A stretch of DNA of 64,000 nucleotides from the NCBI GenBank assembly GCA_033032175.1, contig CM065316.1:4496115-4560114 (forward strand), read 5' to 3'. The translations under genes and the position numbers were made by a program. The notes below the pieces were generated by a model. That model was not told the origin of the DNA. It made no database searches and saw only the letters and a program-made list of their open reading frames with translations. Origin of the DNA: Saturnia japonica (Eukaryota > Arthropoda > Insecta > Lepidoptera > Saturniidae). Shown piece after piece: positions 22,610 to 34,320 of this stretch; within the stretch, counting starts at the first letter, position 1, and every line of letters begins with the position of its first letter.

Positions 22610-23984
22610 AACAAAAAGGTTTTATAAATTCATTATAATTAATGGTATCATTTGATAGTCCAAATAAGGCTCATTTCCAAAAATGTAATTTCAATAGATA
22701 GATTAAGGCCCAAAGGCTTTGACTGAAAAAGTTCTTGAATATTTGTTTTTCTTTTATGCTTAAAATTATTTCAGATAATAATAACAATATAAAACTAAAC
22801 TGTGTTTTATTAAAATTCATAAATCAAACATTTAATTCTGGACTATATAGTCTTTATAAGGACTATTATTTATTCTTTTATTAAATTTATAGATTATTCT
22901 TTAGAAAGCGACAAAATATTTGTAATCATTTTCCATAAAATTTAAATTCAATACTAAAATAATGTATTTTCAGAAATACTTAAGGAATAGAAATGGGCCT
23001 TATTGAAAACACCTATTCTTAATAAGGTCTCCATTGACAAGCTTTTTAAAAACAGATGTTGTTTTTATTTTACTTTTAATAGAAGATTTTTATTCTAAGT
23101 TTTTACTTCAGATATAAACAATTTATATACTTTTGATGTTCTTTAATTTGAAATACTTCTTATATAAGATTTATAAGGATTTGCAAAAACGTGGTCTTTA
23201 TTAGGCGAACTTACCTTATAGTTTATTTTATATAGGTAAGTATAGTCAATGTGAGCTGCAGTTGTATCTATTGCAGACCGCAGTATTGTATGTTCTCTCG
23301 TTCGGGCATACCGCGACAGCAACAGTTTTCTGTTAAAATCTGTTGTTCGAATATTTTTCCAACCATATTTATTCTTAATTATAAAATAAGCATGACTTAT
23401 TCCACAGCAAGCAAACACCTCATATCTATATTTAAACATATTATGAAACTCAATATCTCTCTGTCCGTTTATGTTCATTTCATACGAAAACCACTAATCC
23501 TATGTACATGTATTTTTAATTTAATTTATAGTTATACTATCTGGCCAGGTTATAGGATATATTTTGTAATATAAAGATGCAATGGGAGGTACGATTTAAA
23601 AGCACTATTTTATAAAAGTAATAAAATTACGTAAAACAAAAAACCATTTTTTCACCCAAAGATGTGAACTATATTTTTATATGTCCGACAAATCCACTAT
23701 TTCCCGTTTCGATCCTACAAGTCAGTTTATAATAAATATCATTTATGGTAACCCATAAAATAAGCTGTTCTATCTATTCCATGTGGGTCACAATAATAAT
23801 TTCAGGAATGCTTTGTCGACTACTGTTGATACGGTTTCCGTTTGATTTAGTTGAATCGGAAATATGATTTTGCAATTCGCTATTTCTGATTCCTATTTTT
23901 TTTTTTGTTTTAATAATGAGAATTTATTTATTTAGTTCTTAGACACACATACAATATTAACTGTTTAACCAAGACATATTATTA
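22610..23984. other. Unassigned AT-rich sequence
   Basis: No recognised gene. Overlapping opposite frames at 23143-23574 (111 and 107 codons) have no known motif and cannot both be real. Confidence 0.45.
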
Positions 23985-24345
23985 TACTATATAATATAAT
24001 AAAGCGTAAAAGTTTATTTATTTATTTAAACACGTTAATCTCTGGAGCCAACAGTCAGATAATTTTTTTTTTTTTTGTGTATGAAAGCCAAATTCACGAG
24101 GATAAGCTATCTAATATTAGTCTACAACTCTCAGCTCGCCTTAAATATTGATTTTTGTTACGTAAGTCGGAAGACAAAGCTTTCCCAAACTGCTTTATCA
24201 GCGTACGCTGGCGTAATGGTTAATGATAATATGTGAATACAATGTTGTGCAAAAATAATGGTCCTTAGTTCATCTAAAAAAAGTCCGCGATAGCATATGT
24301 CTATCTCTTATACGCTACAATAAGGTTTGTTAAAAAATAAAGAGT
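23985..24345 (+). mobile_element. Helitron fragment (family of 899-1543)
   Basis: Begins TATACTATATAATATAATAA (5' TC lost), then GTTTATTTATTTATTTAAAC, TTAATCTCTGG, GATAAGCTATCTAATATTAG, and TCCGCGATAGCATATGTCTA. Collinear with the minus strand of 899-1543 but missing the hairpin and CTAG end. Confidence 0.6.
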
Positions 24346-24349
24346 GATT

Positions 24350-25055
24350 TATGAGCATTATTTTTAAAAATAGCATATCGATCGTAACCACCTCGTAAAA
24401 AACAATTCGCACGTCCACGTGAATTTTTATTCAGTTTTTTTTTAAACAAGTAAAATAATTTTTTTTCACAGAATATGTTATTAAAACTGTTTTCTTGAAA
24501 TATCTACTCATATTATCGTATAAGTGCCAATTGGTTGTGGTAGAGACAGTTTAAGACCAAAAAATTGCTTGACTTTGACGTGTCGAGAGTAGAGCACAAC
24601 CTTAACTGCTTCTCGATATGAGGCGTGCGAAATCTTTTCAGCTTTTATAATATTATAGTATAGATATAATGTGAAAACGTGTATTAATCTGATTAACACC
24701 CAGTATGCGTACTCTTAATGACGTCACAGTAGCCAGTATGTACGCCTACCTTCCTTAAGGAAATTGATGGTGGGAAGTGCCATGACGGTTTCGAAAGTAG
24801 GTGTATGTCCTTAACGATCCGCAAACACTTCGTGTTAGATGACGAGAATCATTAATCTTATTAGGTTCCATACATACTAACAGATTACAAACCTGTTTTT
24901 ATCCTAACAAAATAATTGGACTACAGGCGGTGGTCGTAGTAAAAATCAAGGGCCAATCGACAGTTCATTCAAATATTTTTTTACTCTTCGTTTGGAATCA
25001 ATCATATATTTTATTCTTCATCTTACCTTTTTTAAATCGTTTATTTAGCGTTATG
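24350..25055. other. Unassigned sequence
   Basis: No recognised gene. A GC-balanced block at 24720-24860 is repeat-like ('cttccttaaggaaattgatg') but unmatched in the window. Confidence 0.4.
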
Positions 25056-25059
25056 GGCA

Positions 25060-25320
25060 AAATCTCACCTGATCGTAAGTGACGATGAGGGCCAAGACTG
25101 CGTCTCAAGTGTAGATGTCTGAACATACCTAGAGGTGCTTGGCGATAAATTTACAACATGAGGGTGGTAGCTAGCGAGGTGGGCAATAAAAAATATCCTT
25201 CCACCGTGCTTTGGTCTCATCACTATGTTTTCCATCATTGAAAGCTCAGTCTCATTGCAGGGATTCGAACTCACGGCGATCGATGCAGTGTCTGTACACG
25301 CTACCTCAGTATTCATATCC
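25060..25320 (-). mobile_element. tRNA-derived SINE, second type
   Basis: On the minus strand a tRNA-like head (TGAGGTAGCGTGTACAGAC, then box B GTGAGTTCGAATCCC at about 25258-25272) is followed by a body ending in the reverse of 'cacctgatcgtaagtgacga'. The minus ORF across it is not a gene. Confidence 0.65.
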
Positions 25321-25324
25321 TTTA

Positions 25325-27170
25325 AAACACCATCAGGGCGATCAAACTTTGACCGGTGTCTTGAAAATAAAAACTTTTATCTAGGTTAACTTGGACAGGA
25401 AAACATAATTTAAATAGAAAATTTCATACGAATCGTTAAAGCCGTTTCCAAGAAATCAATTATTCACATATCCTATATTTTAAACGACATTCTGGATTAT
25501 TATGGGCGTAAAGGACAATTTGACGAAAATAGCTTTACTATCCAATTTTTTACGCTCTTCCACTTTATATAATGGCAACGTGTGTGTAAACACAATTCCG
25601 CCAATGTCACGTATATAGAACCATAAAAGAAGGAGATTTATCATAAACTATTACCTTATTAATTTAAAATGTATCCAGTCCGGGCTATCCATAAACAAAC
25701 AAAAAGATAACACAACACAATACACATATTAAATAATCATACAGAATTTATTACATAAATATAGTGTATACAGTAAGATTACAAATATGCATGAAATGAC
25801 TTCTACACCTACAGTTTAATTTTGTTAATTATGATAAATTTTGACAGGAATTCTACTATGAAAAGGTTATTGGGGACAAGCGTTAGAAGGCACATAAGGT
25901 AAATAAGACGCGGAATACAATTTTTTACGCTCTTTTGATCGTATACCTGTTGTGATATTCAGTAAAAATGTATATTGTATATATTTTATTTATTTGTATT
26001 TGGAATAAGTTGTTATTATAATTTATAATACAATGTTTGTCACGTAATATGCAGACAGGACGCATTAGAGCGAGCGCGGCAGGGCTTAATGTTAACTGCA
26101 GCGTAAAATGTCGAGTGGCATCCAATGTTTTTGAAACATTTGTTAAAGTTTTTAATAATTGTGTTTAAAATGAAAACAACATTTTATAAATTTAACAAAT
26201 TTAGAGATTCGTAGAAGTAGAACTTGTTATTTGATTATCGTATCTTTATGGACAGTAAAATAACTGAGGATCTTTGGATATAACGTAGTTGGTAGATTTC
26301 ATAAACCCCCGTACTGGACATATCAAAGGCCTTTGAGACGGTTCGTTAGGAGCTTTGAAGTAGACACAGCTACTTGTATTTACGAATTGCTTTGATAGAT
26401 GGTAGATAGATTAAAACAGATTTAGCAGAAATTCAGTTATTCGGTCCTGTTGCAATCATACTTTTTTCTGGCACGTTTATTAGATGGTAAAATTATGACG
26501 TATCATTTCACGGAAGTGTGGTTTGATGAAGCTAGCCATCAAAAATTAAAAGTTAACGTTGTATAAATAAAATACTATTTTAATCATAATTTCATAAAAA
26601 GACATCAATTTTCGCAGTTATTTTTGTTTTGATACATCAAAAATTATAACTTCTTACGTGCCTACAAAGTATTAAATTAAGAAAGTACACATCATTTATG
26701 TCTAGGTAGATAACAGGCTTTCATATTTTAAAATGTTATAACTTCGAAACAGACATAGGTAAACTATACAACATTGCATTTATTAATGAGATTTACCAAT
26801 GACTAATGTTTTCTATTATTATTATCTAATATTATTATTTTAAAGAGAAGAAGAAAAACTTTTTTCAACCGCTCAGTAGAATCAATTTCGAGCGAAGACT
26901 CGCCTGTCGTGAAGTAGCGAATTTATATACTATTATCACAAAGTTAAAATTTATTTTACTTCACCAAAACATAATCCAAATTACAATTTCAATTTTAAAT
27001 CATCAGTTTCTCTTTTTCATTAAAAATTCTTTATTAATTTTACTTCAACGGGATGTTGAATACTTAATGTCTCCAACAACCAATATCCTGTTAAATAATT
27101 TTTATTATTAGTCCAGAATAAAGTAGTGGTTATAATATTATTTAATGTAAAACTCACCTGTGTTCCTTGT
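25325..27170. other. Unassigned AT-rich sequence
   Basis: No recognised gene over 1.8 kb; frames are short and stop-rich. Confidence 0.5.
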
Positions 27171-27175
27171 AAAGT

Positions 27176-27620
27176 TCAATATAGTCTAGTTTTTATACCT
27201 GTCATACCATTCTCCAATTGTATTACATTTGGTGTCATTAAAACACCTGAAAAATCTGAACCTATCAATAGAACAATCTCTGTTGAATATTCTACATTAT
27301 CTGTCAGAGTTATACCATGTTTTTGTAGCATATTATATATCTGTGTATCACACTTATTGACCCTTGGAATATATTTAAAAATACAAGATTGGCTTAAGGC
27401 TGTTATATTAAATATAAATTTACTGTCCAAATTGTTAACATTGAAACTATACACTCTGTGTTCCTTAGTGTTAAGAGGCACCCCACCAAATAAAGAATGA
27501 TTTAAGAACACCTTACTGATAGCTGGTACCATCGCTGAGACCCATTGTCAAAGAGTGCTCTTACTATTTTCTTCTTTCCATTGTATACAATGTTGACAGT
27601 AACAGTTTGTAGTAAAATCT
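27176..27620 (-). pseudogene. BEL/Pao protease region, broken
   Basis: Read on the minus strand, the start of the aspartic protease domain is ALFDNGSQR near 27560, where the second element (61915-62769) has ALFDSGSQR; the active-site triad D-S/T-G is therefore D-N-G here. A frameshift and a loss of about 15 codons follow, then a 118-codon frame (27532-27176) with LFGGVP, and LIGSDFSGVL, the later landmarks of the BEL protease (DUF1758-like) domain. Everything downstream (reverse transcriptase, RNase H, integrase, 3' LTR) is missing. Non-functional. Confidence 0.75.
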
Positions 27621-27629
27621 CTTTTTGGC

Positions 27630-28979
27630 CCTGACTGACTCTGTGCTGACAATGATGTTGATAAATCATTATTCTCAGTTTTAGCTCTGTTCTTTTGTGT
27701 GTAGCATAATACTGATGAGCGTCTTTTTCTACATATAAAACATTTTACAAAAGATTCACATACTTTTGCGTGATGTCCAACTTTCAGGCAAATGAGACAT
27801 GCTTTCTATTGTCTTAGGTGTTCTTCTCTTTGTTCAACAGGCATTTTCGTCAACTTGTAGCATTCCATATTTGAGTGTGTTTCCTTATCACACCATATAC
27901 AACTCTTTGATTTCTTCACTGGTGTTTTAGACTGTGCTATTAAACAACTAGCTGTTGGCTCAGGATTATTATTTATTTCTGTACTAAAGGTGTTCTTGAC
28001 TATAGCAATTCTTTGTTCACTTTCCACTTCTTTCTTAAGAAATGATAATAGATTGGTCTTTTTTTAGATCTGACTACACTGTTAGCCTTAGGGGCCCTGA
28101 AGCCGCTGCGGCTTTTACAGCTTCACTGAATTTGGGAGATTGGTCAACTCTTCCTCCATATTTATAGTATGTGTTGTAAAATGTTTCCATGCTTTTAGTA
28201 TGTCATGTGGCAATGAAGATTTAACCATTGGTAAAATAAATGCTGAATACTTCTCTTTTGTCACACCTAACATCTCAAGAGCTATACGCTGTGCATTTAG
28301 CTTGTCATATAATATTTTAAGATCTAATTTACCTCTTTCAACTTTGAGCAAAATGAATGATAGTAACTCTCTGACATATACTTGTATTAATAGCTCTTCT
28401 CTGGCATATCTAGATTTTAGTTGAGCCATACACTCCTTGTAATTATCGCCATATGGTGGGTAAGTTTCTACTAATGTACGAACCCCTGTATTGGGTGTGA
28501 TAGGTTGCAGTAGATAATAAAATTTGTCATCATTATCCATTGACAGGTCCTCGTCTATCTTTTTAAATTGACCCCAAAATGATAACCAATTTTTTACATT
28601 GCCATCGAATTTCTTTAACTCAATGGGTGACAATTTTAATTGTTTGATGTTACCTTTCATTTTTATACTGCTGTTATTATAATCCTCGTATTTAGCGTTT
28701 AGCCATCTCGTCTGATATTTTTCACCGTCTTCCTCTTCTGACTCAAAACTCACTTTCTTTCCAATCTTGTGAGGATAAAAGTAATTTCCTTATTTCTTCA
28801 TTTGAACACTGAAGCCTCTCATATAATTCTTTTAATTTTATCCAGTGCATTTTAATCTCACATTGTTTCGGTTTTTCTTTACTTGTCTCATTATTCCGGT
28901 TCAATATGAATTCCATATTATTAGCTGGCTTTGTGAATAATCTACGCGTCATAATTCTCTCCTTAATTTTTGACTCCAT
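27630..28979 (-). pseudogene. BEL/Pao gag, interrupted
   Basis: Minus-strand gag: start ATG at 28979-28977, a frame change near 28750, then the capsid-like domain with FDGNVKNWLSFWGQF and YVRELL (28753-28140), then an inserted retroposon, then the continuation (28027-27806) with zinc knuckle CIWCDKETHSNMEC and, after another frameshift, CLICLKVGHHAKVC. Domain order and motifs equal those of the element at 60774-61915, so the two are related BEL copies. In the family gag forms the RNA-packaging particle. Taking out the insertion with one target duplicate would leave the frame open across the junction; other lesions remain. Confidence 0.85.
28059..28136 (-). mobile_element. Retroposon tail inserted in BEL gag
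   Basis: 78 bp of tail module (seven T, AGATCTGACTACACTG, TTAGCCTTAGGGGCCCTGAA, GCTTCACTGAATTTGGG) between exact 9-bp TSDs AGATTGGTC (28050-28058 and 28137-28145). The host sequence is known from the sister BEL copy, so this is a clean empty-site comparison. Confidence 0.95.
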
Positions 28980-29002
28980 ATTTAGTATCGTAAATTAACA
29001 CG

Positions 29003-29015
29003 GTCACGGTCGCCA
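29003..29015 (-). other. BEL/Pao primer-binding site
   Basis: Minus strand TGGCGACCGTGAC, identical to the site at 60733-60745. Complementary to a tRNA end ...GTCACGGTCG-CCA, which from memory fits a tRNA-Arg. Confidence 0.75.
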
Positions 29016-29018
29016 CAA

Positions 29019-29166
29019 TGTAATATTATTACGTTACGGGTTCTGTTTATTTAAATTAAGGATTAAAATATTGACGAGGATTCACATTTTTCTCTGTTCT
29101 CTTAATTTCCTAACAAAAGTGGTCAACGCAACCACTTCAAAACGAATACATTCGGATTTCACAACA
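29019..29166 (-). repeat. Probable 5' LTR of the first BEL/Pao copy
   Basis: On the minus strand 148 bp start TGTTGTGAAATCCG and end AATATTACA three bases before the primer site; an AATAAA lies inside. The second copy's LTR has the same start type and the same TATTACA end. Short for a BEL LTR, so it may be truncated. Confidence 0.5.
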
Positions 29167-29420
29167 GCCTATTTTTCTAGAAAGGATATAGGCTACATAA
29201 TATCACGCTACGATAAATAGGAGTGGAGCCTCAATTAAAAATGTTGCAAAAACGGGGAAAATTATTCCTTTTGAGAGCTTCCATTATGAGCGCTGTATAA
29301 ATAGTTAAAGTTACGCAACAATCATGTGTGATGGAATTGTTCCTCTTAAAAAATTCAAAAAAAAATTCCGCGATAGCATATGTTTATCTTTTAAGGTTGA
29401 CTCAATATAACTTTTTTTAT
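29167..29420 (+). repeat. Helitron-derived fragment
   Basis: 'ggatataggctacataatat', 'cacgctacgataaatagga' and 'ccgcgatagcatatgttta' match interior Helitron sequence seen at 59861-59895 and 24280-24310. No ends preserved. Confidence 0.5.
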
Positions 29421-29423
29421 AGT

Positions 29424-32010
29424 AATAATAATAATAATAATAATTTTATTTATTTCAGATTTACTTCCAATAATGTTAGTTAACTTAGCCTATGTTAGTA
29501 AAGACAAAAACACATTTTACAAATATTTACACACACAAGCAAAATCAGTAATTTGCATAAGTACACACGCTTTTAATTAATTCAGTCCAATGGTGAAGGA
29601 ACAAACTATCCGGTCTATTCGATAATATCTTCAGGACACCATTAGAGCTACCACACAGTCGATTCATCATGGAGCATGCTTTTTTACGAATAATCGCGTA
29701 AAAATCTTCAACGCGCGCCTCAGCAAACATCCCTGATGCGCTACAGTACCAAGGCAGCCCCAACAATCCTCTGAACACATTATTATACTGTATACGCAGA
29801 GCATTGTAGGCAAGCTGAGTATATGTGGTCCAGAGATTGCTGGTATAGAAGCACTGACAGTAGGCTTTGAATAGCAATATTTTTACGCTTGGTGTACAAT
29901 GGGCAAACCTGCGAACCAGCATATTACCCCTCACCGACAACGCCCTGCGCTCTCTCTCTATGTCTCTGTCATATTTCATATTATCCGTAACGTAGTGCCC
30001 GAGATATTTAAACTGCGAAACTCTTACCAAACTGGTGCCGCTAAGACTCACAGATAAGTTACAGGTAATAGCGTTTCCGCGAGGATTAAATATCATATAT
30101 TTACTCTTATTAACATTATATTCAAGACCAAACATATTAGCGTAAACTTCACATATTTTCAGTAATTTCCTGAGACCACTGATCGAAGGACTTAAAATTA
30201 CCATGTCGTCAGCATAACTTATATTATTAACACATACTCCATCGATATAGCAACCGACATGCATGCTACCAAGTTTCACGATCAACTCATTTATGTACAG
30301 ATTAAATAAGCTAGGTGATGTTAGGCCCCCCTGTCTTACCCCACATTCAAGCTTATATGCTTCAGAAAGAGTTCCAGCCCATCTGATATGATTAATCTGA
30401 TTGGTATACCAATACTCAAAAACTGATGAAATTTCATTCGGTATTCCTGTGCTCCGTAATTTTTGCCACAAAGCTTGATATTTGATCATATCGAAAGCTT
30501 TTGATAAAACCAAGAAACATGCAAACACCGGCGTACTCCTATCTGTGTAATATTTCACAACTTGTTTTAAAGTTAAAATAGCACTTTCAGTAGATAAACC
30601 AGTCCTGAAACCAAACTGGGTATCCAAAGATTAACATAATCGTTTAAGTGTGACCTAAGCAGACAATCCAACACCTTTGCCATAATAGTTGCCAGTGATA
30701 TGGGCCTATAATTGCTCAACAAAGATATGTCACCAGTCTTATTTTTGATAATTGGTACAACAATAGTTTTCATTATATCTTGAGGAAGATAACCATGCCC
30801 TATACACAAAGAGAAAAACATGCTTACTACTCTCGGCAAGTGAACTCCAGCATACTGTAGGTGTTCAACACTAAGGCTATCATGGCCAGGAGATTTGCCT
30901 CTGGTCATATTTTTAATTACTCGACAAACTTCTTTAGCTGAGAAACTTACAAGCTTCTCGCTTTGACGGGGGCTACTATTATTAATTTGAGGTGTTACTT
31001 CCTCTGGTGATTCTATTCTAAAATAATTCTTAAAGAGTTCTGCTATGTTTTTTGATTCACTAATTCCCTCAATGCTCACAGGCTGATCAAGTCTTGGATT
31101 TAATTTTTTGTAAATTTCCAAAACTGCTTAAAAATTTTTGTCGAGTGATGGGAGGCTAACATGTCCAATTTAATCTGGTCTTCATGAACTTGACACCACT
31201 TCAATTTAGACTTAAATATTTTCCTACTTTCACACATTTGATCATAAATATTTCCAGTTCTCGGTTTACTGTGTAATGTCCATATTTCATAGTATGACTT
31301 GGCCACTCTGTGAGCATCGCGAATATATTTATTCCACCCTACTATAACTTTTTTACGTGTAACAAAATTAGTTTCACAGCACAAGACAGCAGCCTCACTT
31401 AGTACAGTAACAATATTATTATACATATTATCCAAAATAGTATTATGCTGTACATCAGTACACATAGCATCACAACATTTATACATTTCTTCAGGCAAGT
31501 GAATATCCCTAAATTTTTTATTACATAATTGAGAATAATTTTCTATTTGTTCTGAACGTCGAACACCCCAGATAATTTTGTCCTGAATTATATTATGTGG
31601 TATTTTTGATTTTACAATAAGCAAATCTGACACAACTTCTATAGGATAATGATCAGACCAGTATACATTATAAAGAATATTAATGCTCGTAATAGTTTTA
31701 AATGCCGCTTCCGTAGTCAAACAATGATCAAGCCACCGTCTGCAGCCATGCGCATCACTAACAAAAGTATAAGAGTCTGAGTTCATACCTAGTTTCTCAA
31801 AATCAGCACATTGCCACATTTGTTCTTCACAGAACTGTAGTAACTCCTCACAAAATAATTCCCGCGGGTGCGCATTAAAATCGCCCATGATAAAAGCGGC
31901 TTCAACTCCAGCACTATCAATAATTGCACTCACTTTACCTAGGCATTCAGAAAATTCAATAAGATTGACATCTTTATCAACGGGCATGTATATACTAAAA
32001 ACTAATATAG
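29424..32010 (-). mobile_element. Non-LTR retrotransposon (LINE), 5'-truncated
   Basis: Minus-strand element: it begins inside the endonuclease domain near 32010, continues through reverse transcriptase, and ends with a short 3' UTR and a (TTA)n tail (29424-29447). A microsatellite tail rather than poly-A fits CR1-like and related clades, but the clade is not settled. The missing 5' end is the usual result of incomplete target-primed reverse transcription. No TSD was found. Confidence 0.8.
29545..32010 (-). pseudogene. LINE ORF2: endonuclease and reverse transcriptase, broken
   Basis: Three overlapping frames (31987-31100, 31121-30573, 30627-29545) form one protein broken by two frameshifts. 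Endonuclease landmarks: SIYMPVD, FIMGDFNAHP, and SDHYPIE; the N-terminal catalytic Asn and Glu lie upstream of the truncation. RT landmarks: MTRGKSPGHDSLSVEHLQ, NYRPISL, CFLVLSKAFD, RQGGLTSPSLFNLYINEL, and ISYADDMVILS. In motif A the first Asp (family C/F-L-D-L-S-K-A-F-D) is Val, so polymerase activity would be lost even without frameshifts. Ends at a stop 29547-29545. The family copies RNA into nicked chromosomal DNA; this copy is dead. Confidence 0.9.
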
Positions 32011-32399
32011 AAAAAAAAATTGTTTTAAATTACTGCATTATTTGCGTAGGGGTTTTTTTAAACATGATATTAATCCTTATCAAAATAAATACAATGTTTA
32101 TCATAGGTATTTAATATTGAACAAAGCTCTTACATCATTTGATTTCAATAAATATCTTAGGAGATATCACAGTTTTAAAATAAATCCGCAGCAAAGTAAA
32201 AAAGTTTCAGTTCCTTTAGAATTGTATTATAGGTGCCTACGACCCACTCTCTTAACACTTTCTCTCTCTCTCTCTTTTATGTGATGCAGACGAAGATGCA
32301 CGGGTCAGCCAGTGTAAGTATATAACACCAAATTTCAAAATTTGCAAACCATTTTTCAACAACTTTCTGGTATTTGATTGAGATGTTTGGCATCTTGGT

Positions 32400-32850
32400 A
32401 CCAAGGAGTCGGGATGTAAGGACTGGAATTTCTTGATGGCAAATAGTAGGACAGTTGAATTTGTGCTCGTTTGCTTTGTTGCCATGGGTTCTTTCTATTA
32501 CAGGTGATGACGAGGGTCTGAAGATGGTGTCAATAGATTGATACTGGAATTCGCTGAAGGAATTGCGAAGATAGTCGACTTTGGATTCGTTTGTTAAAGT
32601 GATAACTTCTTATGGGAGGGTAAACCGCTTTGTAACGTAACGCGTTACGGTGCCATTAATAGTAGCATAGTTACAGTCGTAGCCTAGCGGTGGTAAGCGT
32701 GACTGCTATGGCGAGTGTCTGAAGATGGAGCCAGACGATTGCCACTGAAACTCCTTGATGGCAAATGATAGGACAGTCGAATTTGGGCTAGTTTATCTTG
32801 TTCTGATGAGCACTTTCTATTACATATAATGATAAAGGTCTAACGGCTGT
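32400..32850 (+). repeat. Diverged tandem repeat
   Basis: A unit with 'gtctgaagatggtgtcaa', 'ttgatggcaaatagtagga', 'cagttgaatttgtgctcg' and 'ctttctattacag' occurs at about 32430-32570 and again at 32710-32850, with a partial unit between. A perfect 14-bp palindrome CGTAACGCGTTACG is at about 32637-32650 and a tRNA-like SINE piece ('cgtagcctagcggtgg') at 32680. Confidence 0.5.
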
Positions 32851-32859
32851 CATGTTAGT

Positions 32860-33090
32860 AAAACAGTTGCATTTGGTGTTCCCATATTTTGTTCATAGAA
32901 ACTTTCATCCTCTATTTTCTACTCTTAAAGTTTTATTTTCGCTACAAAAACCACCCTATGTCCCTTCCCAAGGTCCAAACTATCTCTATACCAAAATTCA
33001 TCAAAATTTGTTCAGCGGTTTAGGCGTGAAAACGTAACACACAGACAGATAGGCAGACAGAGCTACTTTCACATTTATAAAATTAGTATG
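32860..33090 (+). repeat. RTE-like tail repeat
   Basis: Third copy of the 2713-3045 module: 'aaattcatcaaaatttgttc', 'gcggtttaggcgtgaaaac', 'gacagagctactttcac', ending 'attagtatggg'. Confidence 0.6.
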
Positions 33091-34060
33091 GGTATACATA
33101 AAAAATCATAAAAATAATAATTATTGTGTTTTCATTTTTTCACTAAAACAGTAGAGGGATTTAAACTTTAGGCAGAGTAATTTTTCAACATCTTTTGTTA
33201 TTAACGGATACTTGGGGATTTGAACAAATCTCCGTTTTTATCATCTTCCTGCAACATATAGATCAACGAATGACCTGATCTGATACTGATAAGTACTAAA
33301 AAGTATAATTTTTTTTTAATAAAAGGCAATTATAAATTATCGAAGTCAAAAGTAACTATTAATTTTTAATGAATAAACTTACCTACAGCAGAAGGGTATA
33401 TTTGGTCACCGATAAGAGTGGTAGGCAGTAATTAAATTTTTATAAACTTTTAACTTTCAATTTTTTTATATATCTTTAAAAGCCTGAGGCATACATCGTT
33501 ATTCTACTTAAAATATAGTAATGATTTTCGCTTCATAATTTTTACTCATGTTAATGACAGTTCTCATAGTATGTCAATAGAGGAATAGCATATATCTATT
33601 TCCCGTATACAAACTATCATCCTACGGCCTAGGGGAGTTATTTGAGGGTCCATTAGCTAAAGGAATCGTTCACGCAATATATATACAAATTTTGCTGAGT
33701 TCCAAAACAATCCATTTTCCATAATTCCAGAATCTATAGAATCTCAGAATAACAGAATAATTTTACCTCGAAAGATAGCCATAACACATCATTATCATTA
33801 TATATTATACAATAAAACTAAGTTGATTAAATGTTCATGCCGATAAAACTTAAAAAGGAGTCCCGGCATGATAAAGGGACATATATAGTGTGATAGCCTT
33901 TTATCCCCCCTCGAACAACGAAGTTCCCATTTTAACTTAAAGGGCGTGTTTTTAAAGATATAAGGGCTTTTCCAACCCTTCAACTTGGAAATTAAGTGTA
34001 GTGGCGCTATCTGTTGTCGAGTATTTGAACTTCATTCAGAACAACGATTATTTTGGTTGC
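33091..34060. other. Unassigned AT-rich sequence
   Basis: No recognised gene; ORFs at 33798-34195 have no known motif. Confidence 0.5.
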
Positions 34061-34077
34061 ATTTCGAAAGGAGCTGC

Positions 34078-34316
34078 GAGCAATTGCAGCATGTGTAGTA
34101 AAGGCGCGAAATTTAAAATTTCAATTTCAATAGTCTTAAATTACATTTGTTACTTAAATAAAGTTATTAAATTTTGTGTATTTATACAGCAGTAGCTAAC
34201 TTATATTTTGGAGTTAAAGCGAAATAATTTTAGTTATTCAAATTAGTTCTGTAAACATTTTAAAATTTAAGTTTTTAAATTTCGCGCCTTTACTACGTAT
34301 GCTACAGCTGCAGAAC
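34078..34316. mobile_element. MITE-like inverted-repeat element
   Basis: Left arm GCAGCATGTGTAGTAAAGGC continuing into GCGAAATTTAAAA, and right arm (read inwards) GTAGCATACGTAGTAAAGGC continuing the same way, about 33 bp with three mismatches, enclose about 170 bp without coding sense. No clear TSD, family unknown. Confidence 0.65.
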
Positions 34317-34320
34317 CTAT

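Noticed and set aside
23143..23574. Overlapping 111- and 107-codon ORFs on opposite strands
   Set aside because: No motif, AT-driven composition and no splice support; cannot tell from chance.
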